The notes under the pieces: model-generated | Told to the model about the DNA's origin: nothing | The model's database searches: none | What the model saw: the letters and a program-made list of their open reading frames with translations, nothing else | In this document: one piece after another, positions 40,175-51,819 of the stretch | How the letters are laid out: every line of letters begins with the position of its first letter | Numbering within the stretch: position 1 is the first letter of the stretch | Program-made: the position numbers and the translations under genes | Source: Limnephilus marmoratus | Lineage: Eukaryota > Arthropoda > Insecta > Trichoptera > Limnephilidae | Direction: 5' to 3' | DNA: 64,000 nucleotides | Assembly (NCBI GenBank): GCA_917880885.1 | Contig: OU862922.1 | Location: 20,026,627 to 20,090,626, forward strand

Positions 40175-40640
40175 GATATCCTACTAATATTATAAAGGCG
40201 AAAGTTTGTATGGATGTATGGATGTATGTATGTATGGATGTATGCATGGATGTATGCATGTTTGTTACTCTTTCACGCAAAAACCACTGAATGGAATTTA
40301 ATGAAACTTTACAATAATATAGCTCATACATCAGAATAACATATAGGCTATAGCTCAGACCTCTGGCATTATGAAATTCATAAAAAAAAAGCGATAGTTG
40401 GCACGATTAGAAGATATCTATAATTCTTTATTCGATTCGAATTATTAGGGGAGCACTTCAAATACATGCGGGAGGGTAGGGTGGAGCGGGGAGGGGGGGA
40501 GGGGTTTGAGGGAGAGGTGGAGGGAGAGGGGTGGGGGAGGGGGGGGGGTGGATTCTGTAGAGTGGGAACCCCCCTAATACCATGCGAGCGAAGCCGCGGG
40601 AAAAAGCTGCACGATATAATGATATCGAAAACGCCGCACC
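40175..40640 (+). repeat. Dispersed repeat family D with GATGTATG microsatellite
   Basis: Begins ATCCTACTAATATTATAAAGGCGAAAGTTTGT, followed by (ATGGATGT)n-type repeats, then GTTACTCTTTCACGCAAAAACC, a GGGAGG-rich tract and the end GCGAGCGAAGCCGCGGG. This is the layout of a repeat common in insect genomes, probably non-autonomous and carrying internal microsatellites. Parts recur at 61270-61450 (minus) and 63525-63905 (plus). Confidence 0.75.
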
Positions 40641-41214
40641 CGAACCCAATAGATACCCGAACCCAGTAGTAGGTACCCACGGGCATTATTTCAGAAATTC
40701 TTTAAGAGGAAGCCTCAAGCCACGAATATAGGTAATAGGAATAAAAATCGCTTGGCAAATTGAGTCTAGAGGACACGATTTCATGCGCAAATGTTATTTT
40801 TATTTATTTTGTGAATTATTTTATAAGAAAGAAAAAATTTACTCAATCAATGGAAACTGTCACAAATAATTTTAACCATTTTTAAAAAAGAGGTTGTGTT
40901 TTATATGCATTCATGCACTTCTAATAAAAAATACATTTCTTTGTATTGTACGCATTTATGTTTTATTTATAATAATTAACAACTTTATTCCAATTCTACT
41001 CAATGGAAATGGTAGGAAATGCTTCATTTTAGACAAAGCACATTTTTTGTATTTATAATGTAAACGGATTCGTAGTAAAGATTAATCTAAAATACTGATT
41101 TAGCATTAAGCCTCGCCTACAAATAGAAAATCATTTAAACAAACCTACAATGCAAGAGAAAACTTACAGATTTGATCTTTGCAAAAGTTATTAAAATATC
41201 ATTGAAGAAGAAGA

Positions 41215-41345
41215 TGCCAATAATCATCTAAACGAAAATATGAAAGAGAACAAGACAGAAAAAGACAATGGTCACAACAGAGACTCGAACCCAGACGTTT
41301 CGTCTAACCGGGACGTGTTCGTTAACCAATAGGCCACTTGCATCA
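41215..41345 (-). mobile_element. tRNA-derived SINE head
   Basis: The minus strand reads AAGTGGCCTATTGGTTAACG (A-box-like) and, about 30 bases later, TGGGTTCGAGTCTCTG (B box GGTTCGANTC). Such split promoters mark tRNA-derived SINEs. The tail ends in a CTTCTTCTTC-type run at about 41205. A matching GCAAGTGGCCTAT appears on the plus strand near 42180, perhaps a second copy. Confidence 0.65.
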
Positions 41346-41815
41346 AATTTTTTTAAATTTTTTTCCGGTTTAGGCAAATATTCTAAGACATTTTGTATTT
41401 TTTTTTTTTTAATCGTATTTTTGAAACCCTGGGGATTTTTTGAAAATTTCAATCCGATAAATCAGACCATTTTTTATAAACCGGAAAGACGGGACATAAT
41501 TTTATAGGTGTGAAAAAACGATAATTACATAGCCGAAAATCATTTAAAAAAAAAAGAACGTTTTCCACACGAATGGCACAGCAGAATAGCGAGGCATACC
41601 AAAAATATTACATCTCATAAATATTTTTTTTCCTTGATCCATCTTATTGATCATAAATCATTATAATGAACAGCGTCTATATTACTACATTCAATGTAAT
41701 ATACTTGTACTTGTAAATTATAATAATAATAAGAATATTATAAAATTTAATTTTGTTAAAATCAGCACCATAATCATTATACCTCTAAAACACGTACCGA
41801 CATCATCTGCACGTT

Positions 41816-41861
41816 CTGAAGAGAACCCCGTAGATCATTAAAAGTACGGGGTTCTCTTCAG
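41816..41861. other. Strong 17-bp hairpin
   Basis: CTGAAGAGAACCCCGTA (41816-41832) and TACGGGGTTCTCTTCAG (41845-41861) are exact complements with a 12-base loop. Pairing extends a few bases further outward with one wobble. Confidence 0.85.
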
Positions 41862-43829
41862 AGCATCTGTCAAAAAGTGAAACCAAATGATAAGTTCGCA
41901 GAGAACAAACAATAAATCTAGTGAACGAATTCAAAAATTCGCCTGAAATCAAAGTGATGCCATATAAAAAAATAAATCAGTGTGGAATTTTAAAAAAATA
42001 ATAGGAACATTTTCGGAGACGGGACATTTTCATGTAGTGACGTCACGAGCCCAAATAATGGATTTATTTATTTAAAAAAAAAAAAATCTGTACATTTCTA
42101 AACAATTTTACTAACATTTTCTTAATCTTAGTAAAAAGATCTATCCACATGATTTTTTCCAAGTCGTTATGAAATCCATGCAAGTGGCCTATTTCACTAA
42201 TGCCACGTTCTGTCAAACCGCGGTCATTTTGTCAATCTCATAAATAACTGATATATTAGCGTCTGACACGTCTGGTATTTACGAAGCTACTTCAGGCATT
42301 TATCGAGCGCCCGAGCGCTGCCGAAATATCCCGAATGGATAACGCGTCGGGTATTTACGAATATGCAGGCGGTTGCGTTGTGTTGAAAAATATTCATATT
42401 GATATTAACAAATAAATCCAACACTGATGACGAAAATTTTTTCATCTAGCTTTTATTTCCAATGGTTAGTTTTATTTTGATACAGTAGGTAATAATGCAA
42501 GCACACAAATTGAGTATACACAACATACATACATTGCGATCGCACCATTTGAGTATCGTGCTCTTTGAATGAGGCTGCGGAGTGGTGGTGAAGTAGTAGT
42601 GCAATTGTTTACGAAAAGGGTGGCACGAGACACACAGGCCGCGATCTGCCGATCCCTGACATACATTATACGCTATTGATGTTTTCACCAAAATAATCTT
42701 CTTTTCATAATTATAGTAATAATGTATCTTTATTAAACAAAATTTGCAAGATTTATAACTAAAAAAACGGACATACTAAGAGTGCATTACCAGAGAAAAC
42801 CAGAAATATGTCATTTTCAAATGAGATTTTAGACGTATTGACTCTTTTCCACAAAAAATTATAAATGGATTTCGAAAGATTGTTTTTTTATCTAGCATTC
42901 GCATGTAATAAATTTTGAGAAAATTTTTAAATTTTTAGTATAATAAGGTTATTCCATAGGTCGTTGGCAGATTTGTTAAATTTTCAAAAAAGATTTTGTA
43001 TTTTACCACACCTATTTCAAATAATATAATCATGCAGTAAAATAAATCAATACATTATCTAGCAAACGTGTGTTTTAGAATTTTAATTTTAGTTTCAATA
43101 AAATCATTAAAAAATATGTACGTACATGTGTTTCTTGACGAAAATTGGTCCATTTGTGTATTTATTTGCGCACTTACAAACTAATATATTTCTGATTTTT
43201 TTAACATTCTTATTAAATTTAGACTTTATTGAAAAATGATAAATACTTATAATCAAAAAATTATTACAAAAAGTACATTATTTGAATAGTTTTATCATCA
43301 CGCCTTTCAGCATTTTTGGATGAAGGTATAAATTAAAGCTAATTTGGATTGAAATAAATTCGATATTGAGTAATAATTTAAAAAAGCTGGTACGGAGAAT
43401 AATTAATCTTTCTCATTGTAACCGCCCTGCACGATCCTAAGAACAACTTTCGACGAAATGTGGATTTTCATCCGCCGGCTGGTTAAACGCTCTTAAGTGT
43501 TAATATTTTATATAAGTACAAAAAGTTAACAACAGAAAATAATATAAATATGAACAGTAGGTACTTGAAGAATAGAAAATAGGTTTCTCATAATCCGCCT
43601 CACTAGGCTAGCCTGTGTTGATGCAGTAATTTTTAAGTCAATTTACATTACTTATGAACATACTTACACTTATATTTAAAAATAATCACCCAATAGATTG
43701 GTTGCATTAACAATAATTTTTAATAATAACAATCACTACTAACATTGTTTTAATTTCGAATTGGGTGAGTACGCCGATAAAGGCACTATCATTATTTTTT
43801 ATCCAATTTAAAAAAAAAAAATTTTTTTG
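41862..43829. other. Nothing recognised
   Basis: A GC-richer patch at 42190-42380 has no recognised motif. Confidence 0.35.
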
Positions 43830-43990
43830 TGAATCACATTTTTTTACTCTATCTGGAAGAATGTTGCAAAGTCTTGATGCAAGGCATCTGAAGTTTGGTT
43901 GACCAAAAGTAGTATGCGTTATGGGAATTTGTAGTAAGTCTCTGTTATTGTTTCGTGTACAGCGAGTATTTAATCTTTTTTCATAGTATT
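43830..43990 (-). pseudogene. LINE ORF2 C-terminal remnant
   Basis: The minus strand reads NTRCTRNNNRDLLQIPITHT then TFGQPNFRCLASRLCNILPD then RVKK, the end of a Jockey/CR1-type ORF2 (TR....P..RT..G..S.......LWN.LP..I pattern). Short and isolated. It may belong with the fragment at 45383-45730, which is the same strand and class. Confidence 0.6.
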
Positions 43991-45382
43991 TATGTATATT
44001 TGTGTATAGATGATTGAGGATTGTTTATGCGTACGTCAAACACATTCATAATATTAAAGATTAAGTTTGAGCCTGTAATTAGAGGTAGTCTACGAATTAT
44101 TTTTATAATAGTTAGTTTTAATTTAATTTTATAAAGTTTTTTTCGACATGTGCACAAATTAATCGCTCGTAATACGCAACAATTGAATTTATAAAAATGT
44201 TACTAAAGTAAAATAAGAAATGCTGAAAACTTTAGGATCCGACGCAATTAAAACGCTATAATTTTAAATTAAAATTCCGAAAAAATACTTGTCCATACAC
44301 CTATTTTATAAAGTAAACCAGGTAATTTTATTTTATATCTAAAATAAAAGTTTATCAAAATTTTCAATTTTTCATACATAAATGAAGCATTGGCCTCCAA
44401 GACCACATTAATAAATTATGTTTTCTTTTCTCGAGAATCAAAACAGAAAACGTGTTTTTAAACGGAATGCATTTAAAGAAATTAACTCTTAAATAAAAGA
44501 ATAATGCAAATTTTTGTAAACCGGAAAATATTTATAAAAAATCTAAAAAATTTTGTAGGTCAATACAAGCATAATATAAGGATTATTACGATGTTATAAA
44601 CATATCTAAATAATTACTTTCCGACTGCCCACCAAATTACAAAGGTCACAATAACCAAATACATTTTTTACAATGCTATTTATGGTATTTTTATGCACAT
44701 ATTACAATAAAACCATTCCAATTATTATCCCAAAGGAAAATAATCATACTTCACCAACCGTTGTGTCTCGTTGCATTTCTAAAAGTTTTACGATGTAATA
44801 AATAATAATAATAGAAGCAGAGGGAGATATGGCATGAATGTATCCTGAATGTCGCCGAGCTACGACCAAACTGAACATAGATAATAAGTAAGAGTTTGTT
44901 CTGTAGGTTGTAACAGAACGCTATGTTTCAAAAGCGAATATGTTTGATGCAATGTATGTACTAACATGATGTGATACTAATATTTTAAACCAAGATTTTT
45001 GTTTCATAAAAACTCTTCATTCCCAAAGGAGGTCCCTAAAGAAAGCCGGTTCGCATAACGATTGTGTACTGAGTTATATACAGGTGGTTAAGGGATATAG
45101 GTACTTACTTTAACCAGCGATTTCTGACATTATTTGGAGGAAAAAATGTGGACGAAATTTTGGTTCCCGGTGACTTTTTTCGTAAATTTTTTTTTCAAAT
45201 CAAACAAAAAAAAAATATTTTACTAATTTGTACATTTAAGTTTACAAATTTCTAATTAACTATAATATTTCATGTTGCAGCTAATTAATTATAATATGTT
45301 GTGTTTTATGTAGCTCCTACAATACATCTTTGGTGTGAACTGAACTGAAGTTTCTGGTAGTGTGCTATACTGCTATATAACT
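43991..45382. other. Nothing recognised
   Basis: AT-rich without supported features. Confidence 0.35.
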
Positions 45383-45730
45383 TCATTCGCTTGTACAGTA
45401 AACTATTCTGCGTATTCGTCTTGTCCTTTTTTGTAGCCTAATTTCCTTGCACATCCTTGTGTTATATCTGTGAATGTCTTTGTTGTGTACAATTTTATTT
45501 GAGAAGTATTTTGGTAACATGTTGTTCAATATTTTGTGGATAAATACCATCGTGTTCAAGGTCAGCATCTGTTACAAGGTTAACCAATTTAGTTCCTTTA
45601 ACATTTTAATTATTTTTGAAAATCTATTTCGTCGAAGTATTATTTGCATTGCCCTGTTTTGGAGAATTTGTAACTTATTTTGTTCTCTTTCGTTACATAG
45701 GAAAATTATACTTGAGCAGTAGTTGAAGTG
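45383..45730 (-). pseudogene. LINE ORF2 C-terminal fragment
   Basis: The minus strand reads KLQILQNRAMQIILRRNRFS, KIIKMLKELNWLTL, a stop, then QMLTLNTMVFIHKILNNMLP and KYFSNKIVHNKDIHRYNTR. These are the LQNRAMR.I...., L.WL....R......FIHKI....LP.YF and HNTR blocks found after the reverse transcriptase in Jockey/CR1-type LINEs. One in-frame stop; the catalytic domains are absent. Confidence 0.78.
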
Positions 45731-46160
45731 TGGAGCAATAATTGAATTTTAAATGGTGATTGCAGTTTTTCTAGTAATTTTTGGCCGAATTCTTTAAAAA
45801 AAAGATATCTTTTTGCCAATTTTCTTTTTGCCAATGTCACCGGAGACGAAAATAGTTTTGTTTCTGCCCTGTTATAACTATCATTGTTGTTAAAATACAT
45901 CAGAAATAATTTATTCTAATTACATAATGAGGAGAAATTTATTTGTATAAACGAGGATCTATGAATACATAAATAACATTTATGAATTTTTAATTTGATA
46001 CTGCTTTTTATCTATTGTGTTTTATAATATATTGTGTATAAATACATAGGTGGTTCGAAAGAAAAAATAAATAATACTAATCCTTCTGACCTCTTAAAAC
46101 TTTCGCTGCTCTAAAATGAATAACCAATATCATGTGAATTAAAATATCAAAATCTATAGT
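45731..46160. other. Nothing recognised
   Basis: No supported feature. Confidence 0.3.
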
Positions 46161-46162
46161 TC

Positions 46163-46542
46163 TACTAGCTGACCCGACAAACGCTGTTCTGCCATATAAA
46201 TGTAAGTTATATGAGGCGGACGTAGCGCCATTTGTCATTCAACAACATAAATAATTTCATTCTGCTTGAAATACGAACGATACGCGACGGTTAAATTTGT
46301 TCATACTAAAATACTAAAATTGGGATTAAAAAATGGGGGATGAGGGAGGAGGATGAAATTTTGGGGTTATTTGTATTTTTTGATGCCAAATAAAAAAAAA
46401 TACTGAAACAAAAATTTTGTTAAAAAATAGAAAAATAATTCTGGATATCACTTGAATCACTTATCGTTAAGAAATGTACTTTAGGACCAATTCTCATACA
46501 TACTTACCAAAACACCATGACACGAGATTTTAATATATATAG
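46163..46542 (+). repeat. Dispersed repeat starting TAGCTGACCCGACAAACG
   Basis: Starts CTAGCTGACCCGACAAACGC then TGTTCTGCCATATAAATG, and ends TTTTAATATATATAG. This start and end are those of a small non-coding repeat widespread in insect genomes. No coding capacity. Confidence 0.65.
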
Positions 46543-46684
46543 TTGTATGTTATCTGAAGTTTTAAATAAATGAAAGAGTTTATTTAAAATTCATTTGTGA
46601 GTAGTAACACTCAATACATTTAAATTTAGCACGATTCTAAGAAATAAATTAATATATCACTGCATTTCTATGACAATACCGCTC

Positions 46685-46805
46685 AAGAGTCCAATCTGCT
46701 TACTACTTACCGGAGCCAATGCAATTATGGCATACGAAATCGGGGTATGTTGTGAGGCTGAAGATAATGGGAAAGGGAAGGAGATGGGGAAGTGGAAGGT
46801 AAGTC
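46685..46805 (+). repeat. Dispersed repeat family C, copy 1
   Basis: Matches 59808-59940 in the same orientation (shared landmarks: CAAGAGTCC, ATGGCAT.C..AATTGG.GTATGTTGTG.GGCTGA.G.TA, then GGGAAGGAGA). The R1-clade LINE begins not far downstream. Confidence 0.55.
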
Positions 46806-47342
46806 TTTAAATAAAAAAAAACGCCTGGATCAACGAAACAGTGTGTCCTTTTATTTAGTTCAGTTCAGTTCCTGCCGCCATTACGGTTGCACGTGCTTAA
46901 TTTTCTCTAGTTTCAATTCAAAATAAAACCGGATAAAATCGCTCGCGAAGGTTTAATTTTGTAATAATTGGGTTTTGGGACTTCTTCCCTAACCTAATTT
47001 TATTATTTCGGTGCGTCCCAACATATTTTTAGTTGTTTTTTGTTGAATTTAAAAGCATTTTGACGTTTAAATTCTGTGAATTTTTTCTGACATTCTAATC
47101 AAAATTTATTTGTTTACATTTTGAATTTGGTGTTTTCCTGTCGGGGACAAGGTCCCTGACAACAAGTTTGTGTGTTTTTTTTTTTTTTTTTTTTAAATAA
47201 CTCCATTTGTCAGTGTTGTTTAGTGTTAATTATTTAAATAGTTTTTTTTTTCAGTTTTAAAATTATGTTCCTTAATTTTTTTTTTTAAATTTTATTACTC
47301 GTGACCATTTCCAAATTTCGTCTTCCTTTTATTTTTTTTATC

Positions 47343-48704
47343 ATGGCATCGTCTGATTCAGAAGATGATGAAAGTTTTCAGAGAATGAGGATGGAGTATC
47401 CCAACTTAACAGCTAATAGTTGTGTACGACCATCCACCTCTGCGTCTATATCTGCGTCAGTTAATAAAAATAATGTCAATGCACTCAAGGATCCGATTAA
47501 TGATGATTTGTTCAAGTTGATTCCTGAACAATCTAAAGAATCTGAGAGGATTATTGACAGTAATGTATCAGTTGATATCTTCCAACCAATTATCAACCAA
47601 ATGCTTTTGATTTCAACTGTAATTAATGGCAAGAACAAATTAAACAAGGATGATCGCTCCTCCATCCTAGGATCAATTGAGGAGATGAGGAGATGCCTTA
47701 CCTCTTTGGCAATCACACACGCTGTGGCCATCTCAAAAGCAGAAACGCTTTCAAAAGTTCTGGATGTACAATCAAGCATTTCAGAAAAAATTGAGATTCT
47801 TATCAACAAAACGGACAAAATTTCAACGACGCCTACTGAACCACTCAAGAGAAAGACATATGCGGGGGTTACATCAGGTGAAAATCAGTCCAAGAAGCTG
47901 GTTTTTAATGGATTAGAGCGACCCACTCCTTCCCTGCAGCCTACTGTCCTATTTTATCCGACAATCCCGGAGGGTAAAACATCAGAGGACCTGCAAAAAA
48001 AGTTAACATCTGTTCTTAATCCTCGTGATGACGGTTTCCAAGTCGTTCGAACGAGGAAAATTAAGGGCGGAGGTATTGCACTGCAGACTACTACAGCGGT
48101 AGGTGTAATTAATATTAAAAAGGCAGTTGAAAAACTATCTGCTACAGGAATCAAAATTGTAAGTCCCCAAGGCAGATTACCTAAAATTGTTTTATATGAT
48201 GTCCCAAAAGGAGATCCCTCTCTGGATTCGGCTCTTTTTGAGGAAATTTTTACGAACAACATTGATGGTAAATGTAATGTTTCAAAGGATGACCATTTAA
48301 GAACGATGAGAAGGGTTTCTCTTTTTGGTAAAAGGGATAGCGCTAATATGAACATGATTTTGACATGTCATCCTGAGGTCAGGAAGGTTCTCATTGACAG
48401 TGGTTTGTGCTTCCTTGGGTGGAATGCCTGCCGTGCACGGGACTACGTTGGTGCTACCCGCTGTTTTAAATGCCAACAGTATGGACATATAAGTAAAGCA
48501 TGCACGCAGGAGCATTCCACTTGTCGCCACTGTGCAACTACTGGCCACGATGTTGAGAATTGCCCCAAGAAGTCACAAGCTGCCGTCTGTGCAACTTGTA
48601 CACGTTTTAAAAAACCTGCCTCACATAGTACTGGAGATCGACTTTGCCCAGCCCAAATTGCTGCAATTGAAGCACAAGTTAGATTAACCGACTATGGCTT
48701 CTAA
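47343..48704 (+). CDS. LINE ORF1 protein, gag-like with CCHC knuckles
   Basis: 453 residues from the first ATG in frame (MASSDSEDDESFQRM); the frame is open further upstream but without an ATG. The N-terminal third is acidic and Ser-rich. The C-terminus holds zinc knuckles: CFKCQQYGHISKAC (from about residue 374), CRHCATTGHDVENC, then a third CATC...CPAQ-type cluster. This is the layout of R1- and Jockey-type ORF1 proteins, which coat the element's RNA and deliver it to the target DNA. The last codons overlap the ORF2 start: ORF1 ends TATGGCTTCTAA, where ATG is the ORF2 start, so ORF2 is probably made by termination-reinitiation. No disabling change was seen. Confidence 0.9.
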   Translation: MASSDSEDDESFQRMRMEYPNLTANSCVRPSTSASISASVNKNNVNALKDPINDDLFKLIPEQSKESERIIDSNVSVDIFQPIINQMLLISTVINGKNKLNKDDRSSILGSIEEMRRCLTSLAITHAVAISKAETLSKVLDVQSSISEKIEILINKTDKISTTPTEPLKRKTYAGVTSGENQSKKLVFNGLERPTPSLQPTVLFYPTIPEGKTSEDLQKKLTSVLNPRDDGFQVVRTRKIKGGGIALQTTTAVGVINIKKAVEKLSATGIKIVSPQGRLPKIVLYDVPKGDPSLDSALFEEIFTNNIDGKCNVSKDDHLRTMRRVSLFGKRDSANMNMILTCHPEVRKVLIDSGLCFLGWNACRARDYVGATRCFKCQQYGHISKACTQEHSTCRHCATTGHDVENCPKKSQAAVCATCTRFKKPASHSTGDRLCPAQIAAIEAQVRLTDYGF

Positions 48705-51700
48705 TAACATTCTTTCTCTTGGTCAGATAAATCTTCAGAGGTCTCGAGTGGCCACGCTTGAGGCAATGAAGATTATGACTGAAAAAAAAATTGACATCTT
48801 GCTCATTCAGGAGCAATACACCTGGTTAGGTAGAACGCCTGTTCAATATCCTGGTGCGGTACTCGAAATTGGCCCAGCACCGGGGGCGGGAGTCCTGGTT
48901 AACATTTCGTTAATCAGTCCCCTCCTTCTTGTGGGACTGTCAAACGAGTACCAAACTTGTGTTTCACTTAATTTTGGAGATACTGAAATTATTTTAATTT
49001 CAGTCTATTTCAAATATTGTAATCCAGTAGGACCTCACATCTTGAGCCTGACGCGCGCACTTAACGCGCTTAAAGGACGTAACATAGTTATTGGAGGAGA
49101 CTTTAATGCTCGCTCACCAATGTGGTTTGACAATTTTGAACAACGGACGGAACGTTCAGATGCCGTCGAAGACCTTATTGCGGCGCAAGGTCTTTCTATA
49201 ATAAATGAATCTGGAAGTATTTTTACTTTCAGTAACATACATGGTGAGAGCAATATTGATTTAACTCTTTGCTCTGGATCGATTGCGGCCAAGATTTCTA
49301 AATGGAAGGTCCACGAATGTGCTATTAATTCTGATCACAGATTAATAACTTATATGGTGTTTGTCAAGAAGACCGAAGCTCCAAGATCCTCCTGGAACTT
49401 CAAAACTACTCGGGCGAATTGGGATAACTTTGGGGATGCTCTACGTGATACTTTAAGGGGTTTTCATGACGTAGCAGCTAGAGATCCGGACAATTTGGGG
49501 AATTTTTTCAACGCGGCCGTAGTATCAGCCGCTGAATCGGCTCTGGGAAGAACAAACCCGAAGACGATTATTAGGTCTCCGTGGTGGTCGAATGAGCTGA
49601 CTTTGTTAAAAGGCACCTTTAAGAGAGCTTACAGAGCTTTAGGTGTCTCTAGACGGGTTGGGTGTACGGAGGAGGAGACATCCACCCTCAGGAGACAACT
49701 TAATAGCTCTCGTAAAGCTTTCAAATCGGCTGTACTTTTGGCTAAACGAGCTGCTTGGCATAATTGGGTTAAAGATGTTGGTAACTCTAACCCATGGGAT
49801 ATTCGTAGCGCCATTGAAAAAACGGGTAAAGGTTCTGATCGGTTTTTATCTAGTGTTATCGACAATGATAACGGGAACGTTGAGAGTATTAACGTGGTGA
49901 CTACTCTCAATACACTTCTGGGAAAGTTAGTTCCCCTAGATTCAGTAATTGGGGAAAGCGACCACCACCAACAGATTAGAAATCAATCACGGATTCCTCC
50001 AATCCTCTCCCAGGAGGAAAGAAATTCTAAAATAACTAGAGCTGAAATAGAAATTATAATTAAGGGTTTGAGTCCTAGAAAGGCACCAGGGCATGATAAA
50101 TTGAATAGTATAATTGTGAGGTATGTATGGATCCATGCCAAGGAAGAACTCTTTCAGGTTATGGAAACGTGTATGAGAAGGGGAGTTTTCCCTTCTGTAT
50201 GGAAGAAAGGCGTGCTCAGGATCATACCTAAAGGGAACGACAAAGAAAGAACTGATGTTAAAGCTTATCGACCAATAACACTTCTTCCTGTATTGGGGAA
50301 AATTTTGGAAAAAATAATTCAAAATCGTCTACGAGAAACATTAACACCATCATATGTACATCAATATGGATTTGTCCCAGGTAAGTCCACGGAGCACGCC
50401 ATTATGACTGCGCTTGACTGGGTGAAGGTCTGCACAAAGAGGTACGTAATCGGTATCTTCTTAGATATAACTGGTGCCTTCGATAATGCATGGTGGGAGA
50501 TGATTTTGACTAAATTAAAAAATCGCAATTGTCCAAGAAAACTTTTTAAAATATCTTGCGATTATTTTAAAGATAGAAAAATTATAATTTCTTTTGGTGA
50601 TTGCATCATTGAAAGAGATGTGGACATGGGTTGTCCCCAAGGTTCTCCCCTTGCACCGGATTTCTGGAATATTTTATTCGATGACTCCTCCAGGTTACCC
50701 TTACCTGAAGGCACTATTGCGATTGATTACGCAGACGACAAATTGTATTTGGTCTCTGGGGACAGTAGAAAAGAAGTTGAAAATAAAGCTGAAGAAGGTT
50801 TGAATATGATTCTTAACTGGGGAAAGGAAAACAGACTGACTTTTGCTCCCCATAAGACCGTGGGTCTCCTTATGAAAGGCTCCCTCAGTAGAGGTAGAAA
50901 CCCTTTCATAAAAATGGGAGATACTGCAATCCGTTTTGTAGAGAGTACTAAATATTTAGGCGTTACATTAGACAGATCCTCCTCGTTCTTGACTCACGTT
51001 AAAAGCGTTTCTAGTAAGGCCCAGGCTCTCTTCTTAAAACTGAGAAGAATCTCAACTGCTGAATGGGGTTTACGTTTCCCTGCGCTCCGTCTATTATACA
51101 GATGCGTATATGTGGCACAAGTTTCATACGGTGCATGTGTATGGGAACATCGACTGAGTAATTCACTTATTCATTCAGCGCTTAAGAGGGGCCAGCGAAT
51201 CCCCTTACTGGCGCTTTCAGGAGCCTACAGAACAGTTTCATCGGATGCTTTGCCAATTTTGGCCGGCATTTTGCCAATTGATTTAGAAATTAGGGAAGTT
51301 TTGACAAAGAAGTGTCTGAAAAGAGGAAGACCTGTAAATCACCTTGGTGTTGAATTAATACCTGGTGGAGCAGTGCCTCTCCTTGAACTTCTAAAGATGA
51401 TGAGAAGAAAAACGCTGAGTGAATGGCAGATGAGATGGGATAGATCGAATATGGGAAGATGGACCTTCTCCTTCTTTCCATCAGTTAAAATCAGAATGGA
51501 AGGGGCATATCTTTTAATGGACCACCATATTACCCAATTGCTTTCTGGGCATGGGGAGTTTAGAGGTAGACTTCACAGACTGGCTCTATCATCCCATCCC
51601 AATTGCGCTTGTGGTGATACCGACCAAACAGCCGAGCACATTTTGTGGCACTGTGAGATTTTGACGGATGCTCGAGACGAAATGATTGATGGTTTACAAG

Positions 51701-51819
51701 TTATTACGAGACCTGCTTGGAATACAGATCTCGTCTCGAATAAGGTGAACTTTGAGTGCCTGAAGAAATTCACGAAAGTTTGGGTTGAGAGATGGCCTGT
51801 TCTTAGAGTCGCTGAGTAG
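48694..51819 (+). CDS. LINE ORF2: endonuclease and reverse transcriptase
   Basis: 1041 residues without a break. The N-terminal apurinic-type endonuclease has N13 (QINLQRS), E40 (LLIQEQY), D136 and N138 (GGDFNARSPMW) and S213-D214-H215. The reverse transcriptase follows: FVPGKSTEHA, FLDITGAFDN (D591), MGCPQGSPLAPDFWN, the catalytic YADD at 679-682, and KYLGVTLDRS. The C-terminus has a CxC...H...C knuckle (C971, C973, H982, C987) typical of the R1 clade. No RNase H domain is visible. It would nick target DNA and copy the element RNA in place. All catalytic residues are present, so activity is plausible. The start overlaps the end of ORF1 by 11 bases. Confidence 0.93.
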   Translation: MASNNILSLGQINLQRSRVATLEAMKIMTEKKIDILLIQEQYTWLGRTPVQYPGAVLEIGPAPGAGVLVNISLISPLLLVGLSNEYQTCVSLNFGDTEIILISVYFKYCNPVGPHILSLTRALNALKGRNIVIGGDFNARSPMWFDNFEQRTERSDAVEDLIAAQGLSIINESGSIFTFSNIHGESNIDLTLCSGSIAAKISKWKVHECAINSDHRLITYMVFVKKTEAPRSSWNFKTTRANWDNFGDALRDTLRGFHDVAARDPDNLGNFFNAAVVSAAESALGRTNPKTIIRSPWWSNELTLLKGTFKRAYRALGVSRRVGCTEEETSTLRRQLNSSRKAFKSAVLLAKRAAWHNWVKDVGNSNPWDIRSAIEKTGKGSDRFLSSVIDNDNGNVESINVVTTLNTLLGKLVPLDSVIGESDHHQQIRNQSRIPPILSQEERNSKITRAEIEIIIKGLSPRKAPGHDKLNSIIVRYVWIHAKEELFQVMETCMRRGVFPSVWKKGVLRIIPKGNDKERTDVKAYRPITLLPVLGKILEKIIQNRLRETLTPSYVHQYGFVPGKSTEHAIMTALDWVKVCTKRYVIGIFLDITGAFDNAWWEMILTKLKNRNCPRKLFKISCDYFKDRKIIISFGDCIIERDVDMGCPQGSPLAPDFWNILFDDSSRLPLPEGTIAIDYADDKLYLVSGDSRKEVENKAEEGLNMILNWGKENRLTFAPHKTVGLLMKGSLSRGRNPFIKMGDTAIRFVESTKYLGVTLDRSSSFLTHVKSVSSKAQALFLKLRRISTAEWGLRFPALRLLYRCVYVAQVSYGACVWEHRLSNSLIHSALKRGQRIPLLALSGAYRTVSSDALPILAGILPIDLEIREVLTKKCLKRGRPVNHLGVELIPGGAVPLLELLKMMRRKTLSEWQMRWDRSNMGRWTFSFFPSVKIRMEGAYLLMDHHITQLLSGHGEFRGRLHRLALSSHPNCACGDTDQTAEHILWHCEILTDARDEMIDGLQVITRPAWNTDLVSNKVNFECLKKFTKVWVERWPVLRVAE

